64,000 nucleotides of DNA, from positions 62,001 through 126,000 of the forward strand of contig NZ_FSQW01000001.1 in assembly GCF_900128895.1 (NCBI RefSeq), read 5' to 3'. Every line of letters starts with the position of its first letter. Position 1 is the first letter of the stretch. Below are positions 36,731-46,062 of the stretch, piece after piece. The notes under the pieces are model-generated. The model had not been told where the DNA came from and ran no database searches. It saw only the letters and a list, made by a program, of their open reading frames with translations. Both the position numbers and the translations under genes were made by a program. Origin of the DNA: Parasphingorhabdus marina DSM 22363 (lineage in GTDB: Bacteria > Pseudomonadota > Alphaproteobacteria > Sphingomonadales > Sphingomonadaceae).

Positions 36731-38290
36731 TCACTCCCACTCAATCGTCCCGGGCGGTTTGCTGGTATAATCATAAACCACCCGGTTGATCCCCTTCACC
36801 TCATTCACAATTCGCGTCGCCACGCGGGTCAGGAAGCTGGAGTCAAAGGGGTAGACATCGGCGGTCATGCCATCTGTGCTGGTCACGGCACGGAGGCCGC
36901 AGACATTGTCGTAGGTGCGGCCGTCGCCCATCACGCCGACGGTTTTCACCGGCAGCAGCACCGCAAAGGCCTGCCAGATCGCGTCATAGAGCCCGGCATT
37001 GCGGATTTCCTCCAGATAGATGGCGTCGGCTTTTCTGAGGATATCACAGCGTTCCTTGGTCACTTCGCCGGGAATGCGGATCGCGAGGCCCGGGCCGGGG
37101 AACGGGTGGCGGCCGACGAATATCTCGGGCAGGCCGAGCTCGCGGCCGAGCGCCCGGACTTCGTCCTTGAACAGCTCGCGCAGCGGTTCGACCAGTTGCA
37201 TGTTCATCCGCTCGGGCAGGCCGCCGACATTGTGATGCGACTTGATCGTCACGCTCGGGCCGCCGGTGAAGGATACGCTTTCAATGACGTCGGGATAGAG
37301 CGTGCCCTGGGCCAGGAAATCAGCACCACCCACCTTGTTCGCCTCGATCTCGAACACGTCGATAAAGGTCTTGCCGATAAATTTGCGTTTCTTTTCGGGG
37401 TCGGTCTCGCCTTTCAGGCCATTGAGGAACAGCGTCTCGACATCGAGATGCACGAGCGGGATGTTGTAATGTCCCTTGAAAAGGCTCACCACCTGATCCG
37501 CCTCACCCTGGCGCATCAGGCCATGGTCGACGAACACGCAGGTCAGCTGTTCGCCAATCGCTTCGTGGATCAGGACGGCCGCGACCGCGCTGTCGACACC
37601 GCCGCTGAGCCCGCAAATCACCTTGCCGTCCCCGACCTGTTCGCGAATTTCCTTGATCTTGGCTTCCTTGAACTCGGCCATGGTCCAGTCGCCGGCACAG
37701 CCGCAGACATGACGGACGAAATTGGCGATCATCTTGCCGCCATCGGGCGTGTGGACCACTTCGGGATGGAACTGCGTGCCATAATAGCGCCGTTCGTCAT
37801 CCGCGATCAGCGCGAAGGGCGCGCCGTCGGTGGTGGCGACGATGCGGAAGCCGGGCGCAAATTCGGTCACCTTGTCGCCGTGGCTCATCCACACCTGGTG
37901 CTTTTCGCCGACTTTCCAGAGGCCGTCGAAAAGGACACATTCTTCGGAAATCTCGATAAAGGCACGACCAAATTCGCCGCTGTCGCCGGACTCGACCTGT
38001 CCGCCGAGCTGATGCGTCATGACCTGCTGGCCATAACAGATGCCGAGGATCGGCAATCCGGAATCAAAAATCACATCCGGCGCGCGCGGGCTGCCCTCTT
38101 CCGGCACCCCGGCCGGCGATCCGGACAGGATCACGCCCTTCGGTTTCAGGCGGTTGAACGCCTCCTCGGCATTGTTGAACGGCGCGATCTCGGAATAGAC
38201 CCCGGCCTCGCGCACGCGGCGGGCAATAAGCTGCGTCACCTGACTGCCGAAATCGACGATCAGGATGGTTTCTTCATGAGCTATGGACAT
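36731..38290 (-). CDS. guaA: GMP synthase (glutamine-hydrolysing)
   Basis: GuaA aminates XMP to GMP. The N-terminal class I glutamine amidotransferase has nucleophile Cys85 (ILGICYGQQ) and His175/Glu177 (GTQFHPEV). The ATP pyrophosphatase domain has the P-loop SGGVDS at 229-234, followed by the dimerisation domain ending in [14 protein letters not shown], the invariant C-terminus. Length 519 residues is normal. A long plus-strand frame over the whole gene is an antisense artefact. Upstream lies copy B of the multi-hairpin repeat. Confidence 0.98.
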   Translation of the reverse strand: MSIAHEETILIVDFGSQVTQLIARRVREAGVYSEIAPFNNAEEAFNRLKPKGVILSGSPAGVPEEGSPRAPDVIFDSGLPILGICYGQQVMTHQLGGQVESGDSGEFGRAFIEISEECVLFDGLWKVGEKHQVWMSHGDKVTEFAPGFRIVATTDGAPFALIADDERRYYGTQFHPEVVHTPDGGKMIANFVRHVCGCAGDWTMAEFKEAKIKEIREQVGDGKVICGLSGGVDSAVAAVLIHEAIGEQLTCVFVDHGLMRQGEADQVVSLFKGHYNIPLVHLDVETLFLNGLKGETDPEKKRKFIGKTFIDVFEIEANKVGGADFLAQGTLYPDVIESVSFTGGPSVTIKSHHNVGGLPERMNMQLVEPLRELFKDEVRALGRELGLPEIFVGRHPFPGPGLAIRIPGEVTKERCDILRKADAIYLEEIRNAGLYDAIWQAFAVLLPVKTVGVMGDGRTYDNVCGLRAVTSTDGMTADVYPFDSSFLTRVATRIVNEVKGINRVVYDYTSKPPGTIEWE

Positions 38291-38319
38291 GGCGTTGCGC
38301 TTAATGAGACGCGGGGGAA

Positions 38320-38590
38320 GAGTCTATATTTTTTGTCCCTCAAGCGCCGGGCGCGGGCATCCGCCCGCTTGGCTTTCCTCGCATAAGCTCGGGCGCGCGG
38401 TCGCGCTTGCCGACGCTGCGCGTCGGTTTGGTGAACTCCCGAGAGGGCTCCGAACCGAGCGCAGCGAGGCAAGGCCGAATGGCCGCCGCGCCTTATGGCG
38501 CGTAGCCAAGGCGACGGATGTCGCCGCCCGGCGCCTGAGGTCCAAAAAAAACTCTTCCGCGCCCGGCGCTTGAGGTCCAAACAAAGACTC
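38320..38590. repeat. Multi-hairpin dispersed repeat, copy B
   Basis: Same family as copy A but in the opposite orientation. The left arm (38339-38426) has hairpins GCGGGC-ATCC-GCCCGC, GCGCG-CGGT-CGCGC and CCGACGC-TGC-GCGTCGG. A 28-nt centre (38427-38454) follows, then a right arm with GGCC-GAAT-GGCC, CGCGCC-TTAT-GGCGCG and GGCGAC-GGAT-GTCGCC. Two tail units with TGAGGTCCAAA end the element, 62 nt behind the TPR gene's stop and about 30 nt upstream of guaA. Confidence 0.9.
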
Positions 38591-38651
38591 AAAACCTCAC
38601 CGCTACACCAAATATCCGCTCGGGATAGCCGGAAAATAGGTGTCGTATCCT

Positions 38652-40301
38652 CTAATTCCACGCCAGCAGATTGTCGATCTGCACCTGCTGTTCCCCCTGC
38701 GCCTGCGCCGCGAGACTGCTTGCAATCTGGCGCGCCTCGTCTGCTTCGCCGTTCACCGCCAGCGCATTGGCAAGGTGCCAGCGAAACTCGATATTGCCAG
38801 GCTGGGCCGCCGCCGCTTCGCGGATCAGCGCGAGGGCCCGGACGGGATCCTTGCGTGTCTTGAGCAGGATCCAGCCGAGTGTGTCCTTGACCATCGCGTC
38901 ATCGGGCGCCAGTGCCAGCGCCTCTCGCGCCAGTTCCACCGCCCGGTCGCCCTGCGACAGGTTCAGCTGCGCCATGGCCGCATTGTTGAGCAGCATCACC
39001 TTTTGCGGATGGGGTTTGGCCAGCAGCCGGTCGTAGATCTCGGCCGTCGTCCGCCAGTCCTGTGCGATGATCGCCTGTTCTGCCCGGAACACGGCATTCA
39101 GGTCCGCTACCTTTTTAAGCTCCGCTGCCCGACGGGCATAATCCGCACCATCCTGACCGGCCGCATCTGCCAGCTTTGCCGCCTGCTGCAGCACCGCAAC
39201 CGGTGCCGTCACCGTGTCCGCGAGCGGGGCGATGGCCTGCCAGGCTTCACTGGCATTGCCCGCTGCGGACAGGGCCGAGGACAAGGCCACAACCGATTCC
39301 GCATCCGCCGGATTTTGCGACAGATAGCGGCTGAGCTTGTCAATCGCCTGTTCGTGATTGCCGCGCCGCATGTCGAGAATACCGGCAAGCCGCAAGGCCG
39401 GTGGTGCCTCGGCCAGGTCCGCCTGCGAATTCAGGATCCGCTCGAAGGCAGCGTCGCTTTTGCCGGCATCAAAATCCATCCGGGCAAGATAATAGGTCGC
39501 CCAGGGATGGGCCGGAGATGCAGTCAGCACCTTTTCAAAGCTCTGCCGCGCGGCGCGGCCGTCGCCCATGTCGCGCAGGACTGCACCGCGCAGATACTCC
39601 GCCATGACGCTATCCTGACGAATTTCCCGGACGCGGTCAAAAGCCGCCAGCGCCGCCTTGCCATCGGCTTTCGCCAGCGCCACGCGCCCCTGGAGCAACA
39701 GCGCTTCCATGCTGTCGGGTGCCTGCTGCAGCGCGCGGTCTGCATGCTCCGCGGCGCCGTCAAAATCGCCGAGGTCGAGCGCGCGGCTGCCGCGCACCCA
39801 GTTGAGTTCGGCATGATCAGGAGAGGCCTGCAGAGCTTCGGCCAGCGCGGCCTCGGCTTCGCTATCGCGCCCCAGCCCAAACAGTGCCAGCACATGCACG
39901 GCCTGCAATTCCGGTGCCGTTGCTCCCCCGGCGTCGGCGACCAGTTCCAGCGCCGCGTCATTCTTGCCGTTGAGCAGCAGCGCCTTGCCGAGAAGGGGCC
40001 GCACCTTGTCCGCAAATTCCGCCTGCCCGTCCAGCTTGCGCAGCGCTGCCTCTGCGCCGATGCCATCGCCCAGTTCGATCAGCGTCCGCGCATAGAGCAG
40101 GTTGGTTTCCGGATTGCGGCTGTCCTCGCGCAGCGCGGTCATCAGATGGATGCGGGCGGACAGATAGTCCTGCGCACCCATCGCCGCCTCGGCGTCCGCC
40201 ACCGGATTATCCGAGCCGGCCGAACAGGCACTCAGGGCGCCGGCGGCCATAATCTGGAACAGGACAAGGCCCTGCAATCTCTTTTTGCGCGTCATTTTCA
40301 T
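38652..40301 (-). CDS. Tetratricopeptide-repeat lipoprotein
   Basis: A 549-residue protein with a lipoprotein signal (LSAC lipobox, Cys26) and about a dozen TPR-like units, such as AEAALAEALQASPDHAELNWVRGSRALDLGDFD and DRAVELAREALALAPDDAMVKDTLGWILL. The architecture resembles PEP-CTERM-associated PrsT-like TPR lipoproteins, and a PEP-CTERM protein is encoded divergently 263 nt away. The exosortase locus itself is not in the window, so this link is tentative. Very GC-rich; the long antisense frame is an artefact. Confidence 0.85.
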   Translation of the reverse strand: MKMTRKKRLQGLVLFQIMAAGALSACSAGSDNPVADAEAAMGAQDYLSARIHLMTALREDSRNPETNLLYARTLIELGDGIGAEAALRKLDGQAEFADKVRPLLGKALLLNGKNDAALELVADAGGATAPELQAVHVLALFGLGRDSEAEAALAEALQASPDHAELNWVRGSRALDLGDFDGAAEHADRALQQAPDSMEALLLQGRVALAKADGKAALAAFDRVREIRQDSVMAEYLRGAVLRDMGDGRAARQSFEKVLTASPAHPWATYYLARMDFDAGKSDAAFERILNSQADLAEAPPALRLAGILDMRRGNHEQAIDKLSRYLSQNPADAESVVALSSALSAAGNASEAWQAIAPLADTVTAPVAVLQQAAKLADAAGQDGADYARRAAELKKVADLNAVFRAEQAIIAQDWRTTAEIYDRLLAKPHPQKVMLLNNAAMAQLNLSQGDRAVELAREALALAPDDAMVKDTLGWILLKTRKDPVRALALIREAAAAQPGNIEFRWHLANALAVNGEADEARQIASSLAAQAQGEQQVQIDNLLAWN

Positions 40302-40564
40302 CCGTTCAAATTAGCAAAAAGGTCTTTCTTTTTGGCTAACGATTCGATGCAAAAGCCGCGCGCAAACCGGGATTGCGCCAATCGGCCAATGGTGTCGGAA
40401 ATTTTAACGTTATTGCCTAGCTAATGATTGTGGTTAATATATATCCATCTGATATTTAATGATATTCTCCGAGTGGCACGTCACTTGCTTATCCTGTTCC
40501 GGGAATGTTTTTGGTGTCCGGCAAAGGACCGCGGCATCGAAAACAGAGATGGAAGGACAATTTG

Positions 40565-41101
40565 ATGAAAAAGACATTGATCATCACCGCAATCGCCGGA
40601 ACGCTGGCCGCGATGACGCCGGCCAAGGCGGCGATCTACAATTATAACGCCTGGATCAGCAACGGCATCGGTAGCGCGCAGGTATCGGTGGATTCAACCG
40701 CCGGTACCGCAACCTATACCGGTCGCAACATCAATCTGACGGTCTCCAGCAACTCGCTCAAAGGCTTTTCCGGGGCCAACAGCCGCCGGACCACCTACAA
40801 GGCGGAAAATATCAGCGGATCGTTCCGTCGCTATGGCCGCACTTACAGTGCCTATCAGTCGACCCGGCCGAAGCACACGCAGATCGCGCTGGGCGGCAAT
40901 TCCAACTTCCTGTGGACCTATGGCCGCGACCGCTGGGGTCGTCACATTGACTTTGATGGCAAAGGCAAGCTGAAATATACCGGTTCGACCGGCGGAACTC
41001 CGGTTCCGGCACCGGGCATGCTCGGCCTGCTCGCGCTGGCCCTCGCCGGCCTCGGCTTCGCGCGTCGTCCGAAAGCGGCGAAAGCCACCGTCACCGCCTG
41101 A
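40565..41101 (+). CDS. PEP-CTERM sorting-domain protein
   Basis: A 178-residue exported protein. A signal peptide (MKKTLIITAIAGTLAAMTPAKA) precedes a Ser/Thr/Tyr-rich body. The C-terminus PVPAPGMLGLLALALAGLGFARR is a PEP-CTERM signal of the VPAPG type used in sphingomonads: motif, hydrophobic helix, arginine cluster. Such proteins are thought to be cleaved by exosortase and linked to exopolysaccharide or the surface. AAGGA before the ATG is the ribosome site. The 263-nt region upstream is AT-rich and shared with the divergent TPR gene. A terminator follows. Confidence 0.9.
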   Translation: MKKTLIITAIAGTLAAMTPAKAAIYNYNAWISNGIGSAQVSVDSTAGTATYTGRNINLTVSSNSLKGFSGANSRRTTYKAENISGSFRRYGRTYSAYQSTRPKHTQIALGGNSNFLWTYGRDRWGRHIDFDGKGKLKYTGSTGGTPVPAPGMLGLLALALAGLGFARRPKAAKATVTA

Positions 41102-41125
41102 TCGAAGGTCAGAACAGAATTTCAG

Positions 41126-41156
41126 AAGGGCTGCGGTGACGCGGCCCTTTTTCTTT
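41126..41156 (+). terminator. Rho-independent terminator after PEP-CTERM gene
   Basis: An 8-bp stem GGGCTGCG/CGCGGCCC (one G-U pair) closes a GTGA loop of the GNRA type and is followed by TTTTTCTTT. It lies 25 nt after the stop codon. Confidence 0.9.
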
Positions 41157-41218
41157 GGGCGTTTGCTTTCACCCGAGCCAGTGTCTACCCTCGCCGCTGC
41201 CAATCGGGGAGCAGGGCC

Positions 41219-42745
41219 ATGACAATCACACAGACGCTTGGAGCAGCGATAGGCTCCCTTCTGGCCCTGTGCCTGTCTGTCGCCGCGACGGCCGAGCCCC
41301 TGCACAGCATCCGCTATGACATGGTAATCGAAAACGGACGCGCAATGGATCCCGAAACCGGTCTGGATGCGGTGCGCCATATCGGGATTTCCGGCGGGAC
41401 TATTGTGGCTATTTCGGACCAGCCGCTGACCGGCGCCCGCACCATCGATGCTACCGGCCACATCGTGGCACCCGGCTTTATCGATATCCACAGCCACAGC
41501 CCGACGCCGCTGGGCCTTCATTATCAGGCGCAGGACGGTGTCACGACCACATTGGATCTGGAAGCCGGCGCATATCCGCTGGCCGCTTATGGCCGACTGA
41601 TACGTGACAAGGCACTGATAAACCACGGGTCCTCTGCCGGTTTCGCTTCGGCCCGGGTCGCAGTGATGACAGACTATCAGCAATCTCACGGTGTGGAACC
41701 ACTGGTCAAAACCGGCGACGAGGGCAAGCCCATAACCCGCGCATTTCTCGCCGAAGCCAGTGCGCAAGAACTGACCGAACTGAAGGCGCGTATCACCGAA
41801 GCGCTGGATGCCGGAGCGATCGGCATTGGGGTGCCGCTGGATTATGTCAGTGCTGCGGTGAAAACGCCCGAACTGGACATGCTGTTTGCGCTGGCGGCCA
41901 GCCATGACGCACCGCTCTTCATCCATATCCGTCGCGGCCTGGCAGGTGACCCGGCGGGACTTGACGAAGCGATTGCGATGGCCCGCAAACATGGCAGCCG
42001 CACCCTGATCTGTCACATGTCCCACAGCGCGATCCAGAACACCGGGCTGTTCCTCGAAAAGGTCCGCGCCGCCCGCCGTGAGGGCGTCGACATCTGGGCC
42101 GAGGTCCTGCCCTATAATGCCGGATCGGTCTTTATCGGTGCCGCGGCCTTCCAGCGCGACTGGAAGGCGATTTTCAACATCGACTATGGCGACATCCAGC
42201 TGGCCGCGACCGGCGAATGGTTCACCAAAGAGAGCTTTGAACGCACCCAACGGGACAATCCCCGGGCCGACATCATCCACCATTATCTGAAGGAAGAATG
42301 GACCCGGATGCTGGTCGCCGCACCCGATGTGATCATCTCCAGCGACGGCCTGGTCGCCCGGACCACGGAGGAGAATATTCCGCCCCAGGGCGTCGGCAGC
42401 TTTGCCAAAATCCTCGGCAAATATGTCCGCGACGAACAGGCACTGGACATGATGACGGCCCTGTCAAAAATGTCGCTGCAACCCGCACAATTGCTGGAGA
42501 AATCGGCTCCCGTCTTCCGCCTGAAAGGCCGCTTGCAAATCGGCATGGACGCGGATCTGACCATATTCGATCCGAAAACCGTCCGCGCCAATACGACTTA
42601 TGAACAACCGCATCAGGCCTCGACGGGCGTAAACTGGCTGCTGGTCGACGGAAAGCTGGTCATCGCCGACGGTGCGCTCCGGCCCGACATGTTCCCCGGC
42701 CAGTTTCTTCGCGCCACGCCGCGGCGAAAGCTTCCCAGTAGGTAG
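41219..42745 (+). CDS. Secreted amidohydrolase, N-acyl-D-amino-acid deacylase-like
   Basis: The 508-residue protein starts with a signal peptide (residues 1-26, ending SVAATAEP). The amidohydrolase core follows: the N-terminal beta-sandwich piece VIENGRAMDPETGLDAVRHIGISGGTIVAIS, metal site GFIDIHSHS, the QDGVTTTLDLEAG strand, LFIHIRRG and LICHMSHSA with further ligands, and SDGLVARTTEENIPPQG with the catalytic Asp. The pattern is that of D-aminoacylases. GGGAGCAGG is a good ribosome site. No neighbour clarifies its substrate. Confidence 0.88.
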   Translation: MTITQTLGAAIGSLLALCLSVAATAEPLHSIRYDMVIENGRAMDPETGLDAVRHIGISGGTIVAISDQPLTGARTIDATGHIVAPGFIDIHSHSPTPLGLHYQAQDGVTTTLDLEAGAYPLAAYGRLIRDKALINHGSSAGFASARVAVMTDYQQSHGVEPLVKTGDEGKPITRAFLAEASAQELTELKARITEALDAGAIGIGVPLDYVSAAVKTPELDMLFALAASHDAPLFIHIRRGLAGDPAGLDEAIAMARKHGSRTLICHMSHSAIQNTGLFLEKVRAARREGVDIWAEVLPYNAGSVFIGAAAFQRDWKAIFNIDYGDIQLAATGEWFTKESFERTQRDNPRADIIHHYLKEEWTRMLVAAPDVIISSDGLVARTTEENIPPQGVGSFAKILGKYVRDEQALDMMTALSKMSLQPAQLLEKSAPVFRLKGRLQIGMDADLTIFDPKTVRANTTYEQPHQASTGVNWLLVDGKLVIADGALRPDMFPGQFLRATPRRKLPSR

Positions 42746-42782
42746 ATCGCCGCTTTGATTTGTCCCGACAATAACAGGTCAC

Positions 42783-43217
42783 CTACGGTCGCCAATCTTC
42801 CCTGATGTCGTGCCTTTCGCAATAGGGAATACCATTGACAGAACCGTTGCGGGAATAGGCCGAAATCAGATGCAAACGGCGATAATCATGCTCCGATGAT
42901 TTGTGGGTTGAGATGGAACTTTTCATTTCAATCTTTGCTGCATCGCAATCCGTGACCAACAGATTCCAGTTATCAAGCCATTCTATCTTTACCGGCGAAC
43001 CACCTGACGAACGATACACTTCTTCTGTCACGCGCTCAGACTTCCAGTTCGTGTAAGTTAACTCAATTCGCGAATGCATGGAACAGCAGGCGCCAAGGTT
43101 CGTGGTATAGAAATTCGCGGACATAGAACCATCTGGTGATTCTGCGGTTTGCACCAGCTTTTCTGCAGATCCGCATGCCGCAAGAAGGAAAAGCACAGAA
43201 AAACCGAGTTGCTTCAT
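42783..43217 (-). CDS. Hypothetical lipoprotein
   Basis: A 144-residue protein with a short signal and lipobox LAAC (Cys15). The remainder has no recognised family; it contains four further cysteines (GACCSMH, VTDCDA, IPYCERH) and aromatic/charged strands such as RIELTYTNWKSERV and VKIEWLDNWNLLVTD. Base composition is lower in GC than that of its neighbours. It overlaps the acyl-CoA ligase stop by 4 nt (ATGA) and is probably translated with it. Confidence 0.75.
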   Translation of the reverse strand: MKQLGFSVLFLLAACGSAEKLVQTAESPDGSMSANFYTTNLGACCSMHSRIELTYTNWKSERVTEEVYRSSGGSPVKIEWLDNWNLLVTDCDAAKIEMKSSISTHKSSEHDYRRLHLISAYSRNGSVNGIPYCERHDIREDWRP

Positions 43218-44782
43218 ATCTCCACGTCAACCAGTGCCCGCAATTCGGTCTTCAGGATCTTGCCGATATGGCTGCGCGGGAGCTCGGCGATCAGGCGCAG
43301 TTCGGAGAGGCGCTGGGTCTTGCCGAGATCGGCATTGGTCGCCGCCCGCAAGCCTTCCGGGTCAAGCGTCACACCCGGTTCCGCGACAACAAAGCCAAGC
43401 GGCGTCTCGCCCCATTGTTTCGAGGGCACGCCGATCACTGCGGCATCGGCGACACCGGGCTGCTCCATCAGTGCTTCTTCCAGATCGCGCGGATAGATGT
43501 TGAAGCCGCCGGAAATGATCATGTCCTTGGACCGGCCCATCAGGGTGATGAAGCCGTCTGCATCGACCCGGCCGATATCGCCCATGCGCTGCCAGCGGTC
43601 GCCATTTTCGTCATACCAGCTGGCTTCCTCGGTCTTTTCCGGCTGGTTCTGATAGCCGCTCATCATCGTCTGTGAGCGCCCGACCAGCTCACCCATTTCG
43701 CCAGTGGGCAGGCGATTCAGATCCTCGTCGACCGTGATCACCTCGCTGCCGCCCCAGGCGATTCCGACCGTGTGCAGCTTGTCGGGATGGGCGTGGGCGA
43801 GCAGGATGCAGACCACCCCGCCCTCGGTCATCGAATAGATCTCGATCAGCCCGCCCGGCATGCGTTCGAGCACCTCGGCTTTCAGCTCGGCCGAGAAGGG
43901 CGCGCTGGTACAATATTTGTGGGTGAAGGTCGAAAGGTCATAATCATCAAAACCCTCAAAATCCATAAGTCTTTGATATTGAACCGGAACCAGCATGGTA
44001 TGCGTGGCGCGATGTTGCTGGGCCAGCTCCAGCCAGCGCTGGCAGTCAAACTTGCGCATCAGCACGGCGGTGCCGCCATAGGCCATGGTCGCGACGAAGA
44101 TTCCGAGCGTCGTGTTGGAATAGAGCGGCGTCGAAAAGAGCGACACCTGACCCGGCTTGCCATAGCCCGAATTCTCGCCCACCGCCATCTGGTACCAGCG
44201 CATCTGGCGGCTGTGGACAATGCCCTTGGGCGTGCCGGTGGTGCCGCTGGAATAGATGATATTATAGGGATCTTCCGGGCCAACACCGGGATCCGCAGGC
44301 ATCGCGCCTTCCTCCGCCATCCAGTCGAAGAAGAGCGGTGCGTCGTCCTCGGCGGCATCCATCATGATGTGCTTGAGCGGCGGTAACTCGAGCCCGCTGT
44401 CACGCATCTCGGCGCGTTTGGGGCCGTCGATAAACCAGTGCATCGCCCCGCTGTCCCGCGCCATGTTCGCCAGCTGCTTCGGCGTTGCCGAGGTCGTCAG
44501 CGGCGCCGCACAACCGCCGGCGACAATCGCCGCGAGATAGACCAAAGCATAGCGAATGGTCGTCGTGCCCAAGATCGCCACCGCCTGGCCTTTCTCGAGC
44601 CCGTCCGCCTGCAACTGCGCCGCAATCCGGTTGACCAGCGCCGCCGTCTCCGCCCAGCTGAGCTGCTCCTCCCCGTCATCCAGCGCGATCCGGTCAGGCT
44701 GATTGACCGCATGGGCGTTGATAAGATCGGCGAGATGGCCGAAAGGCTGGTCGAGATAGGCGATGGGGTCGATTTTGGTCAT
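43214..44782 (-). CDS. AMP-binding acyl-CoA synthetase
   Basis: A 522-residue adenylate-forming enzyme activating a carboxylic acid to its CoA thioester. The P-loop is YSSGTTGTPKGIVHS, the central motif YSMTEGGVVCI, the hinge region GRSKDMIISGGFNIYPRDLEEAL, and the C-terminal lysine lies in PRSHIGKILKTELR. The substrate acid is not evident. The start codon at 44780-44782 lies inside a REP-like half element, and no Shine-Dalgarno sequence is visible in front of it, which is odd for a gene of this kind. Confidence 0.93.
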   Translation of the reverse strand: MTKIDPIAYLDQPFGHLADLINAHAVNQPDRIALDDGEEQLSWAETAALVNRIAAQLQADGLEKGQAVAILGTTTIRYALVYLAAIVAGGCAAPLTTSATPKQLANMARDSGAMHWFIDGPKRAEMRDSGLELPPLKHIMMDAAEDDAPLFFDWMAEEGAMPADPGVGPEDPYNIIYSSGTTGTPKGIVHSRQMRWYQMAVGENSGYGKPGQVSLFSTPLYSNTTLGIFVATMAYGGTAVLMRKFDCQRWLELAQQHRATHTMLVPVQYQRLMDFEGFDDYDLSTFTHKYCTSAPFSAELKAEVLERMPGGLIEIYSMTEGGVVCILLAHAHPDKLHTVGIAWGGSEVITVDEDLNRLPTGEMGELVGRSQTMMSGYQNQPEKTEEASWYDENGDRWQRMGDIGRVDADGFITLMGRSKDMIISGGFNIYPRDLEEALMEQPGVADAAVIGVPSKQWGETPLGFVVAEPGVTLDPEGLRAATNADLGKTQRLSELRLIAELPRSHIGKILKTELRALVDVEI

Positions 44783-44803
44783 GCTGAACTTGTTTCAGCA
44801 TCC
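44779..44803. repeat. REP-like half-element overlapping a start codon
   Basis: The 25 nt containing CATGCTGAACTTGTTTCAGC match the left arm of the palindrome at 17479-17505 with one difference. Here it includes the ATG of the acyl-CoA synthetase (minus strand), so the element replaced the gene's native leader. Confidence 0.8.
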
Positions 44804-44856
44804 GTTCTGAAAAGCAACGCGCGATATTTGTGGTCGCGTCCGATTCCGAAGATTTT

Positions 44857-45307
44857 TCACGCGAAGCCGCGAAGGCACTAAGAGGTCGGCGTGTAGTTGT
44901 TGGCTATGCGCTTCAATCCTTCTTTGAAAGTGGCGCAACCAAAGTTCATGAGAAGGCCTATCGGCAGATTCATGAGACGCAGATATGTCAGTACCTGTTT
45001 TCCATAAACCGGAGCCATGCGCTCTGTGGATTTCAGTTCGACAAGCAATATTTCATTCACAACAATATCCGCCCGAAACCCTTCGCGAAAAGTCATGTCG
45101 TCAAATTGGATTTCGACCGGCTTCTGCCGGTCAACAGCATAACCCCGCTTTTGGAGAGTCGTTGCGAGAACGGTTTCATACACCGATTCCAGCAGACCCG
45201 GACCAAGCTGTTTGTGAATATGAAACCCACAATCGATCACATCGGTTATCACATCTTCCAACCGGTCCAACAGCGCCTTCGCTTTGTGCCTTCGCGGCTT
45301 CGCGTGA
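44857..45307. mobile_element. GxxExxY cassette copy 1 with terminal inverted repeats
   Basis: A 451-bp unit. The left end (44857-44882) contains CACGCGAAGCCGCGAAGGC and the right end (45282-45307) is its reverse complement, 25 of 26 positions matching. Only one gene, a GxxExxY protein on the minus strand, lies inside, and its stop codon (44878-44880) falls within the left repeat. A second unit with the same design lies at 46789-47232. I see no target-site duplication and no transposase. It is inserted between two same-strand genes without disturbing them. Confidence 0.75.
44878..45270 (-). CDS. GxxExxY protein (PDDEXK_3), copy 1
   Basis: A 130-residue protein named after its motif, here GLLESVY within LGPGLLESVYE. 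It also has the PD-(D/E)XK-like core REGFRADIVV and LLVELKSTE (Asp, then Glu-x-Lys), so it looks like a small nuclease-fold protein; activity is unproven. YGKQVLTYLRLMNLPIGLLMNFG is the conserved C-terminal half. The first usable start is TTG at 45270. It is the only gene of the inverted-repeat cassette and roughly half of its residues match copy 2 at 46.8-47.2 kb. Confidence 0.88.
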   Translation of the reverse strand: MDRLEDVITDVIDCGFHIHKQLGPGLLESVYETVLATTLQKRGYAVDRQKPVEIQFDDMTFREGFRADIVVNEILLVELKSTERMAPVYGKQVLTYLRLMNLPIGLLMNFGCATFKEGLKRIANNYTPTS

Positions 45308-45371
45308 TTAAACTTTACGAAGCGAGTCTAATGCAGACAGACGTTCAATCCAATTGACAAGACGGGACAAT

Positions 45372-45860
45372 CTACCCCGCCACCAGCTTCACGAAGGTGC
45401 TCTCGACCCAGCCGCTGGCGCAGGGGCCGTCATAGTTGCGTTTGGAGCGGACCGGTGAGGAGACGCCGCAATCGACCGCGCTTTCGCCCTCGGCAGGCGT
45501 GGGCGCATAGACAACGCCGAGCCATTGCTGGTCATGGCTGCGGGTGCAGATATAGACCTGCTGGCCGATTTGCAGCCCGTCCTTGCGCTCTGCGGCGTCA
45601 AAGGGGGCGATCAGGACGCTGAGGGGGCCGCCTGGCGGGCCCGTAACCTGACCAACCGCCTGACAGGCATCAAATCGCGGACCGCCCTCGCCGATCCGCA
45701 CCGGGCGTTCGCCGGGACTGGAGGCGACCCGGTCACCGCGGCCCGTGGGATTGGCTACGTCGGTCTGAGCATCGGGCAGGTCCTCGCTGACCTGGGTATT
45801 TTCCGCGCAGCCACTGGCGAGAAGCACAGCGGGCAAAAGAACAAGCAATCGTCTGAACAT
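45372..45860 (-). CDS. Lipoprotein with SH3-like domain
   Basis: A 162-residue protein with a lipobox (ASGC, Cys18) followed by a Pro/Gly/Asp linker and a C-terminal SH3-like beta-barrel: LQIGQQVYICTRSHDQQWLGVVYA, then CASGWVESTFVKLVAG. Bacterial SH3-like domains often bind peptidoglycan or accompany envelope hydrolases. Four cysteines in the domain could pair. No specific partner is next to it. Confidence 0.82.
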   Translation of the reverse strand: MFRRLLVLLPAVLLASGCAENTQVSEDLPDAQTDVANPTGRGDRVASSPGERPVRIGEGGPRFDACQAVGQVTGPPGGPLSVLIAPFDAAERKDGLQIGQQVYICTRSHDQQWLGVVYAPTPAEGESAVDCGVSSPVRSKRNYDGPCASGWVESTFVKLVAG

Positions 45861-45965
45861 GTTGCGGGTCTAGACCAAAAGCATGGGCTTTGGGAAGATT
45901 TGAATGCGGGGCAGCGTGAGAGAACGGATTTCTGTTCATCGTGAACCGGAGAAGAAGTCCCCGGC

Positions 45966-46039
45966 CCCGCTCGTGGTGAGCCTGTCGAACCATGATGGTC
46001 ATGCCATTTCATCCTTCGACAGGCTCAGGATGAGCGGGG
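45966..46039. repeat. REP-like palindrome with GAGCCTGTCGAA arms
   Basis: Arms CCCGCTCGTGGTGAGCCTG... at 45966-45992 and its near complement at 46012-46039 share the perfect 12-mer GAGCCTGTCGAA/TTCGACAGGCTC. This palindrome is very common between genes of alphaproteobacteria in my recollection. It stands in the 500-nt gene-free stretch 45861-46362, together with the multi-hairpin repeat copy C. Confidence 0.8.
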
Positions 46040-46062
46040 GTTTGGAATAGCGGAGAGGTATT

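Noticed and set aside
36650-40424. Two plus-strand frames of about 580-590 codons over guaA and the TPR gene
   Set aside because: Both are antisense to well-supported genes; their translations are low in family-like blocks and run through the dispersed repeat.
40694-42283. A 529-codon minus-strand frame across the PEP-CTERM and amidohydrolase genes
   Set aside because: Antisense to two genes with signal peptides, conserved motifs and a terminator between them.
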